Below are positions 45,870-54,415 of a stretch of 64,000 nt of DNA, one piece after another. This DNA comes from Nocardioides hwasunensis (GTDB lineage: Bacteria > Actinomycetota > Actinomycetes > Propionibacteriales > Nocardioidaceae), in assembly GCF_014779665.1 (NCBI RefSeq), contig NZ_JACXYY010000002.1, positions 248,001 through 312,000 of the forward strand, read 5' to 3'. The notes beneath the pieces are model-generated. The model made no database searches, had not been told where the DNA came from, and saw only the letters and a list, made by a program, of their open reading frames with translations. The translations under genes were made by a program, and so were the position numbers. How positions within the stretch are numbered: the stretch's first letter is position 1; the number at the start of each line of letters is the position of its first letter.

Positions 45870-45899
45870 TTGACCCTCACGCGCGAGTCGCCGTACTCT
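45870..45899 (+). promoter_or_regulatory. rplM-rpsI promoter
   Basis: TTGACC (45870-45875) and TACTCT (45894-45899) with an 18-bp spacer form a good primary-sigma promoter. Transcription would begin near 45906, leaving a leader of about 180 bases before the rplM GTG at 46089. Confidence 0.65.
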
Positions 45900-45924
45900 T
45901 GCTGGTCGCGACTACTGCCGCGTC

Positions 45925-46059
45925 CGCTCCCTCCCCACGGAGATCGGAGCGGGTGCAGATCCGGACGTCATCCCCTGTCTCCGCGCGCGGAGCGAGGGAG
46001 CGAACCGGGCCGTGTTCGTCAGGAGCCGCAGCACCACTCCGCCCCTCGTCCGAGGGACG
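45925..46059 (+). promoter_or_regulatory. structured rplM mRNA leader
   Basis: The leader has a long-range perfect pairing CGCTCCCTC (45925-45933) with GAGGGAGCG (45994-46002). Inside is a self-complementary CTCCGCGCGCGGAG (45979-45992). GCTCC at 45926-45930 can instead pair with GGAGC at 45946-45950, giving alternative folds. A last hairpin CGTCC-GAG-GGACG spans 46047-46059. Autoregulatory leaders for L13-S9 operons are known in Bacillus; whether this is an equivalent is inferred. Confidence 0.5.
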
Positions 46060-46088
46060 GGACCAACGAACCAGAACGGGATACCGCC

Positions 46089-46532
46089 GTGCGCACGTAC
46101 AGCCCCAAGCCCGCTGACATCCAGCGCGAGTGGCTCGTCATCGACGCCACCGACGTGGTCCTGGGCCGCCTCGCCGTCCAGACCGCCAACCTCCTCCGCG
46201 GCAAGCACAAGCCGACCTTCGCTCCTCACATGGACATGGGCGACTTCGTGATCATCGTGAACGCCTCCAAGGTGTCGCTGTCGGGGACCAAGAAGACCAC
46301 CAAGATGGCCTACCGCCACTCCGGCTACCCGGGCGGCCTCTCGGCCACGCCCTTCGGTGAGCTCCTCGAGAAGGACCCGCGCAAGGCGATCGAGAACGCC
46401 GTGTGGGGCATGCTCCCGAAGAACAAGCTCGGTCGCCAGATGCTGAAGAAGCTGAAGGTCTACGGAGGCCCCGACCACCCGCACCTGGCCCAGCAGGCCA
46501 CTCCTTTCGAGATCACGCAGATCTCCCAGTGA
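46089..46532 (+). CDS. rplM: 50S ribosomal protein L13
   Basis: A 147-residue L13 starting at GTG 46089: [60 protein letters not shown] and [21 protein letters not shown]13 is an early assembly protein of the large subunit. No in-frame ATG near the start fits. The stop overlaps an upstream GTG of rpsI, and the two genes are co-transcribed. Confidence 0.97.
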   Translation: MRTYSPKPADIQREWLVIDATDVVLGRLAVQTANLLRGKHKPTFAPHMDMGDFVIIVNASKVSLSGTKKTTKMAYRHSGYPGGLSATPFGELLEKDPRKAIENAVWGMLPKNKLGRQMLKKLKVYGGPDHPHLAQQATPFEITQISQ

Positions 46533-46546
46533 CTGAGGACGCACAG

Positions 46547-47059
46547 ATGACTGAGAACAGCACCCAGGAGACCGGCGAGGTCGAGGAGACCTTCGAGACC
46601 GACGCCGACGGCGTGGCCTACACGTCCGAGAGCGACGCCTCCGCCGACACCCCCGCCCGCCCGGCCACGATCGAGCCTGGCGCGGCCACCGGTCGCCGCA
46701 AGGAGGCCGTCGCCCGCGTCCGCATCGTCCCGGGCACCGGCGAGTGGCGCATCAACGGCCGCACGCTCGACAACTACTTCCCCAACAAGCTGCACCAGCA
46801 GATCGCGAACGAGCCGTTCGTCGAGCTGCAGCTCGAGGGCCGCTTCGACGTGATCGCCCGCATCCACGGCGGCGGCATCGCCGGCCAGGCCGGCGCGCTG
46901 CGTCTCGGCGTGGCTCGCTCGCTCAACGGCATCGACGCCGAGGCCAACCGCCCGGCGCTCAAGAAGGCCGGCCTGCTCACCCGCGACGCCCGCGTCGTGG
47001 AGCGCAAGAAGGCAGGGCTCAAGAAGGCCCGCAAGGCGTCGCAGTTCAGCAAGCGCTGA
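46547..47059 (+). CDS. rpsI: 30S ribosomal protein S9 with acidic N-terminal extension
   Basis: A 170-residue S9. The conserved part starts near residue 50 ([49 protein letters not shown]) and ends [12 protein letters not shown], the tail that contacts P-site tRNA. The first 45 residues are Glu/Asp/Thr-rich, an extension common in actinobacteria. ATG 46547 with GAGGA at 46535-46539 is preferred; GTG 46529, overlapping the rplM stop, is an alternative adding six residues. Confidence 0.95.
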   Translation: MTENSTQETGEVEETFETDADGVAYTSESDASADTPARPATIEPGAATGRRKEAVARVRIVPGTGEWRINGRTLDNYFPNKLHQQIANEPFVELQLEGRFDVIARIHGGGIAGQAGALRLGVARSLNGIDAEANRPALKKAGLLTRDARVVERKKAGLKKARKASQFSKR

Positions 47060-47061
47060 CC

Positions 47062-48408
47062 TTGCCGCGACTCTTCGGCACGGACGGGGTCCGGGGCCTG
47101 GCGAACGCAGATCTCACTGCCGAGCTGGCCCTGGACCTCTCCGTCTGTGCGGCACACGTTCTGGCCGACCGCGGCGAGTTCGAGGGGCACCGCCCGCTCG
47201 CCGTGGTGGGTCGGGACACGCGCATCTCCGGGCAGTTCCTCGAGGCGGCGGTCGTCGCAGGCCTCGCGTCGGCCGGTGTCGACGTCCTGCTCCTCGGCGT
47301 CCTGCCCACACCGGGCGTCGCCTACATGACCGACACGCTCGGCGCCGACCTCGGCGTCATGCTGTCGGCCTCGCACAACCCGATGCCCGACAACGGCATC
47401 AAGTTCCTCGCCCGCGGCGGGCACAAGCTCGACGACGCCATCGAGATCGCCATCGAGAAGCGGATGGGCGAGCCGTGGCGGCGACCCACCGGCGGCAACG
47501 TCGGCCGCGTCAAGGTCTACGACACCGCCGTCGCGGAGTACGCCGCCCACCTCGAGAGCACGATCACCCACCCGCTCGTCGGTCTCAAGGTGGTCCTCGA
47601 CTGCGCCGAGGGCGCCGCCCACGCGGCCGGCCCCCGCGCGCTGGAGGACGCCGGCGCCACGGTCATCGCGATCCACGCCGATCCCGACGGCCTCAACATC
47701 AACGACAACTGCGGCTCGACCCACCTCCAGGACCTGCAGGCCGCGGTCCTCGAGCACGGCGCGCACGCCGGCTTCGCCCTCGACGGTGACGCCGACCGCT
47801 GCCTCGCGGTGGACGCCGACGGCACCGTCGTCGACGGCGACCAGATCCTCGCGATCCTCTCGCTCTCGCTCCTCGAGCAGGGCCGGCTGGCCAAGGACAC
47901 CGTCGTCGCCACGGTGATGAGCAACCTCGGCTTCGTCCAGGCCCTGCGCGCCCACGACGTCGGCGTACGCCAGACGAAGGTCGGGGACCGCTACGTCCTC
48001 GAGGCGATGAAGGTCTCCGGCTACAACCTCGGCGGCGAGCAGTCGGGCCACGTCATCCTCAGCGACCACGCGACCACCGGCGACGGCATCCTCACCACGC
48101 TGCACGTGATGGAGCGGATGGCCACGACCGGCAAGTCGCTGGCCGAGCTGGCCTCGGTCATGACGCGGCTGCCGCAGGTGCTGCTCAACGTCGCCGGCGT
48201 CGACAAGTCGCGCGCCGACGAGGACGCCGTCCTCGCGGCTGCCGTGGCCGAGGAGGAGGCGGCGCTCGGCGAGCGCGGTCGCATCCTGCTGCGCCCGTCG
48301 GGCACCGAGCCCATCGTGCGGGTGATGGTCGAGGCGCCCACGCCGGAGGAGGCCCAGGACGTCGCGTCCCGGCTCGCCGACGTGGTCAAGCGCCAGCTCT
48401 CGCTCTAG
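47062..48408 (+). CDS. glmM: phosphoglucosamine mutase
   Basis: A 448-residue enzyme converting glucosamine-6-phosphate to glucosamine-1-phosphate for peptidoglycan. [20 protein letters not shown] opens it, the phosphoserine loop is [15 protein letters not shown] (about residues 100-114), the Mg site is [13 protein letters not shown] and the phosphate loop [16 protein letters not shown]. It starts with TTG 47062, two bases after rpsI. Its TAG stop shares CTAG with the stop of the convergent YqeY-like gene. Confidence 0.95.
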   Translation: MPRLFGTDGVRGLANADLTAELALDLSVCAAHVLADRGEFEGHRPLAVVGRDTRISGQFLEAAVVAGLASAGVDVLLLGVLPTPGVAYMTDTLGADLGVMLSASHNPMPDNGIKFLARGGHKLDDAIEIAIEKRMGEPWRRPTGGNVGRVKVYDTAVAEYAAHLESTITHPLVGLKVVLDCAEGAAHAAGPRALEDAGATVIAIHADPDGLNINDNCGSTHLQDLQAAVLEHGAHAGFALDGDADRCLAVDADGTVVDGDQILAILSLSLLEQGRLAKDTVVATVMSNLGFVQALRAHDVGVRQTKVGDRYVLEAMKVSGYNLGGEQSGHVILSDHATTGDGILTTLHVMERMATTGKSLAELASVMTRLPQVLLNVAGVDKSRADEDAVLAAAVAEEEAALGERGRILLRPSGTEPIVRVMVEAPTPEEAQDVASRLADVVKRQLSL

Positions 48409-48767
48409 GCCTCGCCCGGAGCCTGGCGCAGTGCCGTGAGCCGCTCGGCGGCACGCCGTGCGGCGAAGGCACGCTCGGGCACCGAGCACGCGTAGGCACG
48501 TCCGGCCTCCTCCAGCGACGTGATCTCGGCGTCGAGGACCGCCCGCTCGTCGGCGTCGCTCAGCCGTCGTCGCTCGGCCTCGGTCGCGCCGACCCCGACG
48601 GGCGCCTCCTCGAGGGCACCCGCGGTCGCCTCAACCGGCACCGCCTCGGCGTTCTCCAGCGCGGCGATCGCCGTGCGCAGGGTCGCCGCCGTCTCGGCAT
48701 CGCGTGCCCGCCTCGCCTCGAGCAGGGCGGTGCGCAGGCGGGTGCGGAGCGGGGAGTCGGTGGTCAC
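48405..48767 (-). CDS. GatB/YqeY-like helical protein
   Basis: A 120-residue, largely helical and charged protein. [20 protein letters not shown] and [16 protein letters not shown] resemble the first helices of YqeY, and [20 protein letters not shown] fits the later part, although the usual YqeY C-terminus is short or altered here. YqeY-family proteins may assist tRNA-dependent amidation, but this is not proven. GTG start at 48767; convergent 4-bp overlap with glmM. Confidence 0.6.
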   Translation of the reverse strand: MTTDSPLRTRLRTALLEARRARDAETAATLRTAIAALENAEAVPVEATAGALEEAPVGVGATEAERRRLSDADERAVLDAEITSLEEAGRAYACSVPERAFAARRAAERLTALRQAPGEA

Positions 48768-48850
48768 GGGCCGAGCCTGCCAAGTCCGGGCCTCGCGCGC
48801 AGCCGGATATCCGTGTGCTGGCCACCCGGTGGTGGGGCTACGGTCGGCCC

Positions 48851-49843
48851 GTGGTCGACATCGAGCAGCTCAACCCGCGCAACGAGGCCGCCCTCCGCGC
48901 GTGGTGGGAGGTCGGGCGGGCCGCGACGGCGTACCGCCCCGGCAAGCCGTGGCCGGCGTGGGAGCTGAGCCGTCTCGCGCTTCCCGCGGACAACCCCGAG
49001 CGCGGGACCACGCTCATCGGTGCGATCGACGGGCGGGAGATGATCGGTGCCGGGCTGCTGACACGCCCGTTGCAGGACAACCTCCACGCGGCCAACGCCT
49101 ACGCCTACGTGCAGCCCACGCGCCAGCGCGAGGGGATCGGGACCGCGCTCCTGGCCGAGCTGGAGGTGGTCGCGGCCGGTGACGGGCGGACGACGCTCCA
49201 GAGCGAGGTCTACCTGCCGCCCGGGACGGACGGGGGGCCGGCCGCGTTCGCCGCCGCGCGCGGATTCGCGGTGGCGAACCGCGAGGCGCTCAAGGAGCTC
49301 ACGCTCAGCCACTACGTCGCCCGGCGAGACGACCTCGCCGCCTCGGCCCCGGTGCCGTCCGGCTATCGGATCGTCACCTTCGACACCGTGTGCCCCGACG
49401 AGCACCTCGCGTCCTACTGCCGCCTGCTCGGGATGCTGCTGGCGGAGGTGCCGCTCGGTGAGCTCGACCTCACCGACTCCGGGTGGGACGAGGCGCGCGT
49501 GCGCGCGGCCGAGCGGCGGCTGGTCGACATCGGCCGGCACATGCTGACGGCCCTGGCGATCGCCCCCGACGGCGCGGTCGCGGGTGTCAGCGACGTACGC
49601 ATCAACGACGCGGACCAGACCGCGGGCGAGGTCGGCATCACCCTCGTTGACCCGGCCCACCGCGGCCACCGCCTCGGCACGGCCCTCAAGCTCGCGACCC
49701 ACGACCTGGCCCTGGCGAACTACCCGCAGCTGGTCTCGGTCGACACCGCGAACGCCGACGTGAACGTCCACATGAACGCCGTGAACGACGCCCTCGGCTA
49801 CCGCACGATCGAGACCGTGCTGGAGCTCCAGAAGAAGCTCTGA
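48851..49843 (+). CDS. two-domain GNAT-family N-acetyltransferase
   Basis: A 330-residue protein with two GNAT folds. Domain 1 has AYVQPTRQREGIGTALLAEL (acetyl-CoA loop R-x-x-G-x-G/A, about residues 91-110). Domain 2 has VDPAHRGHRLGTALKLATHD (about 258-277) and ends HMNAVNDALGYR...ELQKKL. TACGGT (48839-48844) lies 6 bases before GTG 48851, so the mRNA may be leaderless. Related two-domain GNATs include aminoglycoside- and mycothiol-type enzymes; the acceptor is unknown. It resembles the decayed GNAT at 37.3 kb. Confidence 0.85.
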   Translation: MVDIEQLNPRNEAALRAWWEVGRAATAYRPGKPWPAWELSRLALPADNPERGTTLIGAIDGREMIGAGLLTRPLQDNLHAANAYAYVQPTRQREGIGTALLAELEVVAAGDGRTTLQSEVYLPPGTDGGPAAFAAARGFAVANREALKELTLSHYVARRDDLAASAPVPSGYRIVTFDTVCPDEHLASYCRLLGMLLAEVPLGELDLTDSGWDEARVRAAERRLVDIGRHMLTALAIAPDGAVAGVSDVRINDADQTAGEVGITLVDPAHRGHRLGTALKLATHDLALANYPQLVSVDTANADVNVHMNAVNDALGYRTIETVLELQKKL

Positions 49844-49855
49844 GGCCTGGGCCTG

Positions 49856-49952
49856 ACGTCATGAGACGCGGTCGGCCGCACGACCGGCTGCCATGACGTG
49901 GTACGACAACGTCATGGCGGCGAGCTTCTCGCGCGACCACCGACCATGACGT
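49856..49952. repeat. left hairpin array (two 44-bp units) beside DUF559 gene
   Basis: Unit 1 is 49856-49899 and unit 2 is 49909-49952. Each has left arm ACGTCATG, a 28-base loop and right arm CATGACGT; the spacer is 9 bases (ends ACGACA). The loop of unit 1 contains an inner stem CGGTCG/CGACCG and that of unit 2 contains GCGAG-CTT-CTCGC. It starts 13 bases after the GNAT stop. The same layout, to the base, occurs on the other side of the DUF559 gene. Confidence 0.93.
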
Positions 49953-50077
49953 CCGTGTCCTGCGTCCGATCCGGGTGACGGGCCACCGCGCCTCCACAGG
50001 TGACGTTCAGGTCGAGTGTCCACAGGCCGGAGGCCACGGACGCGCGCTCCGTCTGCTGCGTTGTCGAGGCTCGTTGC

Positions 50078-51034
50078 ATGGACGGAAGCGAGAAGAAGCG
50101 GCACAGCGCGGCCGAGCGTCGGCGCATCCTCGAGGAAGTCACCGTGCTCGGCCGACGACAGGGTGGCGTGCTCTCGCGGTCCCAGGCCTACGCCGCCGGT
50201 CTGACGCGTGGCGAGCTGCGCGCGCAGGTCCGCGCCCAGAGATGGCAGCGGGTCTGGACCCGGTCGATCTGCCTCCACACCGGTGAGGTGTCGCCCCTCG
50301 GTCGGCGGTGGGCCGCGGTCTTCGAGGGCGGCGATCGCGGGATGCTCGACGGGGAGTCGTCCCTCGTCGCCTCGGGCCTGAAGCACTACGAGGTGGACGT
50401 GCACCGGGTGTCGGTCCCTCGTGGGGTCAAGCCGTTGCGCGGCGCCGGCCTCGACATCCGCCGCACACGGAGATGGTCGGCGGACGATCTCGTCGCCACG
50501 GGAGTGCCGCGAACGCGCGTCCCCGTCGCCGCGGTGCGGGCGGCGATGTGGGCGAGGGGCGACCGGCAGGCTGCGCTCCTGCTGACGATGCCGGTCCAGC
50601 AGGGAATGACCACCGCGGAGCTGATCGGGCGTGCGCTGCTGGCGGTCCGACGAGACCGCCGTCGCGAGCTCATGCATGCCGTGGTCACCGATCTCCTCGG
50701 TGGCGTCCGGTCATTGGGAGAGCTCGACTTCGCCCGGGAGTGCCGGCGCCGGGGGATACCCGAGCCCGACCGCCAGGTGGTCCGGCGGGGCAAGGACGGT
50801 CGCCACTACCTCGACGTCTGCTGGGACGACTTCCACCTGGTGGTCGAGATCGACGGCATCCACCACACCTGGGCGAGCGAGGTGGTGCCGGACGCACTGC
50901 GGCAGAACGACGTCACCCTCGCCAGCGCGACGGTGCTGCGGATGCCGCTCCTGGGCCTCCGCGTCGCCGCCGACGACTTCTTCGAGCAGGTCGAGCGCGG
51001 ACTGCGTGCCGGCGGATGGTGTGCTGCGGCCTGA
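50078..51034 (+). CDS. DUF559 (Vsr-like PD-(D/E)XK) nuclease with AbiEi-type N-terminal domain
   Basis: A 318-residue protein. The N-terminal 70 residues (VLSRSQAYAAGLTRGELRAQ, then VWTRSICLHTGE) match the winged-helix domain often called AbiEi antitoxin N-terminal. The C-terminal part has HYLDVCWDDFHLVVEIDGIH, where Asp246, Glu257 and Asp259 are likely metal ligands of a Vsr-like nuclease fold, and a late RMPLLGLRVAADDFFEQ. Such proteins are numerous in actinobacteria and their role is unknown. ATG 50078 chosen; an in-frame GTG at 50000 would extend it. Confidence 0.82.
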   Translation: MDGSEKKRHSAAERRRILEEVTVLGRRQGGVLSRSQAYAAGLTRGELRAQVRAQRWQRVWTRSICLHTGEVSPLGRRWAAVFEGGDRGMLDGESSLVASGLKHYEVDVHRVSVPRGVKPLRGAGLDIRRTRRWSADDLVATGVPRTRVPVAAVRAAMWARGDRQAALLLTMPVQQGMTTAELIGRALLAVRRDRRRELMHAVVTDLLGGVRSLGELDFARECRRRGIPEPDRQVVRRGKDGRHYLDVCWDDFHLVVEIDGIHHTWASEVVPDALRQNDVTLASATVLRMPLLGLRVAADDFFEQVERGLRAGGWCAAA

Positions 51035-51046
51035 GCTCCACGGCGT

Positions 51047-51143
51047 ACGTCATGGTGAGCGGTCGCCTTCGCCGCCGATCGTCATGACGTACGACGACAA
51101 CGTCATGGTGAGCGGTCGTGCGGATGACCCGCGGCCATGACGT
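51047..51143. repeat. right hairpin array (two 44-bp units) beside DUF559 gene
   Basis: Unit 3 is 51047-51090 and unit 4 is 51100-51143, again ACGTCATG, 28 bases, CATGACGT, with a 9-base spacer ending ACGACA. Both loops start GTGAGCGGTCG. By hand alignment with the left array, all 32 arm bases and the last six spacer bases match, while the loops match at 14/28 and 12/28 positions. Both arrays are followed by CC. It begins 13 bases after the DUF559 stop and ends 12 bases before the coaA stop. Confidence 0.93.
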
Positions 51144-51154
51144 CCGGGTCGCCG

Positions 51155-52126
51155 CTAGAGCTTGCGCAGCCGGACGTAGCGGACGGAGTGGTCGGCGTCC
51201 TTGCGAAGCACCAGGTTGGCGCGGGAGCGGGTGGGGGCGACGTTCTGCACGAGGTTGGGCTCGTTGATGGACTCCCAGATGCGCGAGGCCTGGTCGACGG
51301 CCTCGTCGTGGGAGAGCACGGCGTACTTGCGGAAGTACGACGCCGGGTCGCGGAAGGCGGTCTCGCGCAGGCGCAGGAAGCGGTCGACGTACCACCGCTT
51401 GATGTCGGTCAGCGCGGCGTCGACGTAGACCGAGAAGTCGAAGAAGTCGCTGACCGCGAGCCCGGTGCGGCCGTCGTCGCGCACCCGCGCGGGCTGGAGG
51501 ACGTTGAGGCCCTCGATGATGACGATGTCGGGCCGCTTCACCACGACCCGCTCGTCGGGCAGCACGTCGTAGACGAGGTGGGAGTAGATCGGCGCCTCGA
51601 CCTCGTCCTTGCCGGACTTGATGTCGACGACGAACTTCAGCAGCGCGCGGCGGTCGTAGGACTCCGGGAAGCCCTTGCGGTGCAGGATCCCGCGGCGCTC
51701 GAGCTCGGCGTTGGGGAGCAGGAAGCCGTCGGTGGTCACGAGCGCGACGTTGGGGTGCTCGGGCCAGTGCGCGAGCATCTGCTGCAGCACGCGCGCCGTC
51801 GTCGACTTGCCGACCGCGACCGAGCCGGCCAGCCCGATCACGAACGGCGTACGCGGTGGGGTGACGCGGTGCAGGAACTCCTCCTGCTCGCGGTGGAGGC
51901 GGGAGTTGGCCGCGACGTAGAGGCTAAGCAGCCGGGAGAGCGGGAGGTAGACCTGCTCGATCTCGCGCAGGTCGAGCTGGTCGCCGAGACCGCGGAGCCG
52001 GACGACCTCCTCGGGCGTCAGCGTGGTCTCGGCCGTGCCGGCGAGCTGGGCCCACGCCCCGCGCTCGAGCTCGACGTAGGGGGAGGCCTCGCCGCCGTTG
52101 GAGGACGACGACGTGGCCTCGGACAT
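51155..52126 (-). CDS. coaA: type I pantothenate kinase
   Basis: A 323-residue kinase for the first step of coenzyme A synthesis. Walker A is [20 protein letters not shown] (about residues 98-117); [28 protein letters not shown] and [10 protein letters not shown] follow, all typical of bacterial CoaA. The first 15 residues are Ser-rich and not conserved. It is divergent from glmS across 65 bp. Its stop lies beside the right hairpin array. Confidence 0.95.
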   Translation of the reverse strand: MSEATSSSSNGGEASPYVELERGAWAQLAGTAETTLTPEEVVRLRGLGDQLDLREIEQVYLPLSRLLSLYVAANSRLHREQEEFLHRVTPPRTPFVIGLAGSVAVGKSTTARVLQQMLAHWPEHPNVALVTTDGFLLPNAELERRGILHRKGFPESYDRRALLKFVVDIKSGKDEVEAPIYSHLVYDVLPDERVVVKRPDIVIIEGLNVLQPARVRDDGRTGLAVSDFFDFSVYVDAALTDIKRWYVDRFLRLRETAFRDPASYFRKYAVLSHDEAVDQASRIWESINEPNLVQNVAPTRSRANLVLRKDADHSVRYVRLRKL

Positions 52127-52177
52127 GGGTGCGATTGTGGCACCGGTCCGTGATGCTGCCGCACGGAGCCCAGCCGA

Positions 52178-52183
52178 TAGACT
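52178..52183 (+). promoter_or_regulatory. -10 box for leaderless glmS mRNA
   Basis: TAGACT ends 8 bases before the glmS ATG at 52192 and there is no ribosome binding sequence between them, so transcription probably starts at or next to the start codon. No clear -35 was found. Confidence 0.5.
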
Positions 52184-52191
52184 TCGCGGCC

Positions 52192-54036
52192 ATGTGCGGA
52201 ATCGTCGGATACGTGGGCAGCAAGCCGGCCGAGGGCGTGGTCATCGAGGGTCTGCGACGACTCGAGTACCGCGGCTACGACTCTGCGGGCATCGCCCTCA
52301 TCGACGACGGCCAGGTCGTCTCCGACAAGCGCGCCGGCAAGCTCGCCAACCTCGAGAAGGCGATCGCCGAGTCGCCGCTCCCGCAGGTCACGACCGGCAT
52401 CGGCCACACCCGTTGGGCCACCCACGGCCCGCCGACCGACCGCAACGCGCACCCGCACCTGGGACGTACGCGCCGGGTGGCGCTGGTCCACAACGGCATC
52501 ATCGAGAACTTCGCCGAGCTGCGCGGCCGTCTCGAGTCCGACGGCGTGGAGATGGCCTCCGACACCGACACCGAGATCGCGGCGCACCTGCTCGAGGAGC
52601 AGCTCGAGACCGGTGTCGACCTCACCGTCGCCATGCAGAACGTGTGCCGCGGGCTCGAAGGCGCGTTCACCCTCGTCGCGGTCGACGCGCAGGACCCCGA
52701 CCGGGTGGTCGCGGCCCGCCGCAACTCACCCCTCGTGGTCGGCATCGGCGAGGGGGAGAACTTCCTCGGCTCCGACGTCGCCGCCTTCATCGAGCACACC
52801 CGCGAGGCGCTGGAGCTCGGCCAGGACCAGGTCGTCACCATCACCCGCGAGGGCGTCAGCGTGTCCGGTTTCGACGGCTCGCCCGCCGAGGGCACCCGCT
52901 ACCACGTCGACTGGGACCTGTCGGCCGCCGAGAAGGACGGCCACGACTGGTTCATGCGCAAGGAGATCTTCGAGCAGCCGCGCGCGGTGGCCGACTCGCT
53001 GCTCGGCCGGCGCGGCGCCGACGGCCTGCTCCAGCTCGACGAGATGCGCCTGTCCGACCAGGACCTGCGCGACATCGACAAGATCATCATCATCGCGGCC
53101 GGTACGTCGTTCTACGCAGGCATGGTGGCCAAGTACGCCATCGAGCACTGGTGCCGCATCCCGGTCGAGGTCGAGCTGGCCAGCGAGTTCCGCTACCGCG
53201 ACCCGATCCTCACCGCCTCCACGCTGGTCGTCGCGATCAGCCAGTCGGGCGAGACCGCCGACACCCTCCAGGCGATCCGGCACGCCCGTGTCCAGCGCTC
53301 GAAGGTGCTGGCGATCTGCAACACCAACGGCTCGACGATCCCGCGCGAGTCCGACGGCGTCATCTACACCCACGCCGGTCCGGAGATCGGTGTCGCGTCG
53401 ACGAAGGGCTTCCTCACCCAGCTCGTCGCCTGCTACCTGCTCGCCCTCTACCTCGCCCAGGTCAAGGGCACCCGCTACGGCGACGAGATCGCCCAGGTGA
53501 TGGACCAGCTCGAGCAGATGCCCGACCACATCGCGACGGTGCTGGCCAAGGCCGAGCAGGTCTACGGACTCGCCCGCGACCACGTCGGCAGCCGGTCGGT
53601 GCTCTTCCTCGGCCGCCACGCGGGCTACCCGGTGGCGCTCGAGGGCGCGCTCAAGCTCAAGGAGATCGCCTACCTCCACGCCGAGGGCTTCGCCGCCGGC
53701 GAGCTCAAGCACGGCCCGATCGCCCTCGTCGAGGAGGGTCTGCCGATCCTCTGCGTGGTGCCGCCCCGCGGTCGCGACCAGCTCCACGACAAGATGGTCA
53801 GCGGCATCCAGGAGGTGCGCGCCCGTGGCGCCCGCACCCTGTGCCTCGCCGAGGAGGGCGACACCACGATCGAGCCCTACGCCGACGTGCTGATCACGCT
53901 GCCACAGGTGCCGGTGCTGCTCCAGCCGCTGGTGGCGGTCGTGCCGCTGCAGCTGTTCGCGTGCGAGCTCGCCACCCAGCTCGGGCACGACGTGGACCAG
54001 CCGCGCAACCTCGCCAAGTCCGTCACGGTCGAGTAG
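52192..54036 (+). CDS. glmS: glutamine-fructose-6-phosphate aminotransferase
   Basis: A 614-residue enzyme making glucosamine-6-phosphate, the step before glmM. The amidotransferase domain begins [20 protein letters not shown] with the nucleophilic Cys at position 2 and has [19 protein letters not shown]. Two SIS sugar-isomerase domains follow ([42 protein letters not shown]) and the end is [12 protein letters not shown]. No glmS ribozyme is expected or seen; the leader is too short. It opens an operon running to tsaD. Confidence 0.96.
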   Translation: MCGIVGYVGSKPAEGVVIEGLRRLEYRGYDSAGIALIDDGQVVSDKRAGKLANLEKAIAESPLPQVTTGIGHTRWATHGPPTDRNAHPHLGRTRRVALVHNGIIENFAELRGRLESDGVEMASDTDTEIAAHLLEEQLETGVDLTVAMQNVCRGLEGAFTLVAVDAQDPDRVVAARRNSPLVVGIGEGENFLGSDVAAFIEHTREALELGQDQVVTITREGVSVSGFDGSPAEGTRYHVDWDLSAAEKDGHDWFMRKEIFEQPRAVADSLLGRRGADGLLQLDEMRLSDQDLRDIDKIIIIAAGTSFYAGMVAKYAIEHWCRIPVEVELASEFRYRDPILTASTLVVAISQSGETADTLQAIRHARVQRSKVLAICNTNGSTIPRESDGVIYTHAGPEIGVASTKGFLTQLVACYLLALYLAQVKGTRYGDEIAQVMDQLEQMPDHIATVLAKAEQVYGLARDHVGSRSVLFLGRHAGYPVALEGALKLKEIAYLHAEGFAAGELKHGPIALVEEGLPILCVVPPRGRDQLHDKMVSGIQEVRARGARTLCLAEEGDTTIEPYADVLITLPQVPVLLQPLVAVVPLQLFACELATQLGHDVDQPRNLAKSVTVE

Positions 54037-54051
54037 ACCGGCCCAGGCACA

Positions 54052-54405
54052 GTGCCCGTCATCGGCGTCGGCATCGACGTGGTCGACATCGACCGCTTCG
54101 TGACGTCCCTCGAGCGCACGCCCTCCCTGCGGGCGCGCCTGTTCACGCCCGCCGAGGCCGTCCGCCCGCCGGCGTCGCTGGCCGCGCGGTTCGCGGCCAA
54201 GGAGGCGATCGCCAAGGCGCTCGGCGCGCCGGTCGGGATGGGCTGGCACGACGCCGAGATCGTCTCCGAGGACACCGGCCGGCCGCGGTTCGAGATCCGC
54301 GGCACCGTGGCTGCCCGCGCCGAGCAGCTCGGCGTCGCCCACGTGCACGTGTCGCTGTCGCACGACGCCGGGATCGCCTCGGCCGTGGTCGTGCTGGAGA
54401 GCTGA
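54052..54405 (+). CDS. acpS: holo-[acyl-carrier-protein] synthase
   Basis: A 117-residue AcpS that transfers phosphopantetheine from CoA to acyl carrier protein. [15 protein letters not shown] (Mg-binding Asp), [16 protein letters not shown] (Mg-binding Glu) and [17 protein letters not shown] are the family signatures. The start is GTG 54052, 15 bases after glmS. Coenzyme A made via the neighbouring coaA is its substrate. Confidence 0.94.
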   Translation: MPVIGVGIDVVDIDRFVTSLERTPSLRARLFTPAEAVRPPASLAARFAAKEAIAKALGAPVGMGWHDAEIVSEDTGRPRFEIRGTVAARAEQLGVAHVHVSLSHDAGIASAVVVLES

Positions 54406-54415
54406 GGGCGACGCG

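Larger units (their letters stand above)
49856..51143 (+). mobile_element. candidate DUF559-nuclease element bounded by hairpin arrays
   Basis: The 1,288-bp segment consists of a 97-bp double-hairpin array, the DUF559 gene and a second 97-bp array in the same orientation. It fills the gap between the convergent GNAT and coaA genes, starting 13 bases after one stop and ending 12 bases before the other. The layout resembles REP/RAYT units, where a transposase is flanked by palindromes, but here the protein is a Vsr-like nuclease. Mobility is inferred from layout only; no target duplication was recognised. Confidence 0.45.

Noticed and set aside
46529..46546. GTG 46529 as the rpsI start
   Set aside because: In frame and overlapping the rplM stop, but ATG 46547 has a well-placed GAGGA and gives a natural start.
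49856..49952. Hairpin arrays as ordinary terminators of GNAT and coaA
   Set aside because: Not fully excluded. Kept as an alternative because they lie at convergent gene ends, but identical unit geometry on both sides of one gene and the paired 9-base spacers are unlike the other terminators in the window.
49856..51143. CRISPR-like array
   Set aside because: Only four 8-bp palindromic arms, no repeat of 20 bases or more, no regular spacers and no cas genes.
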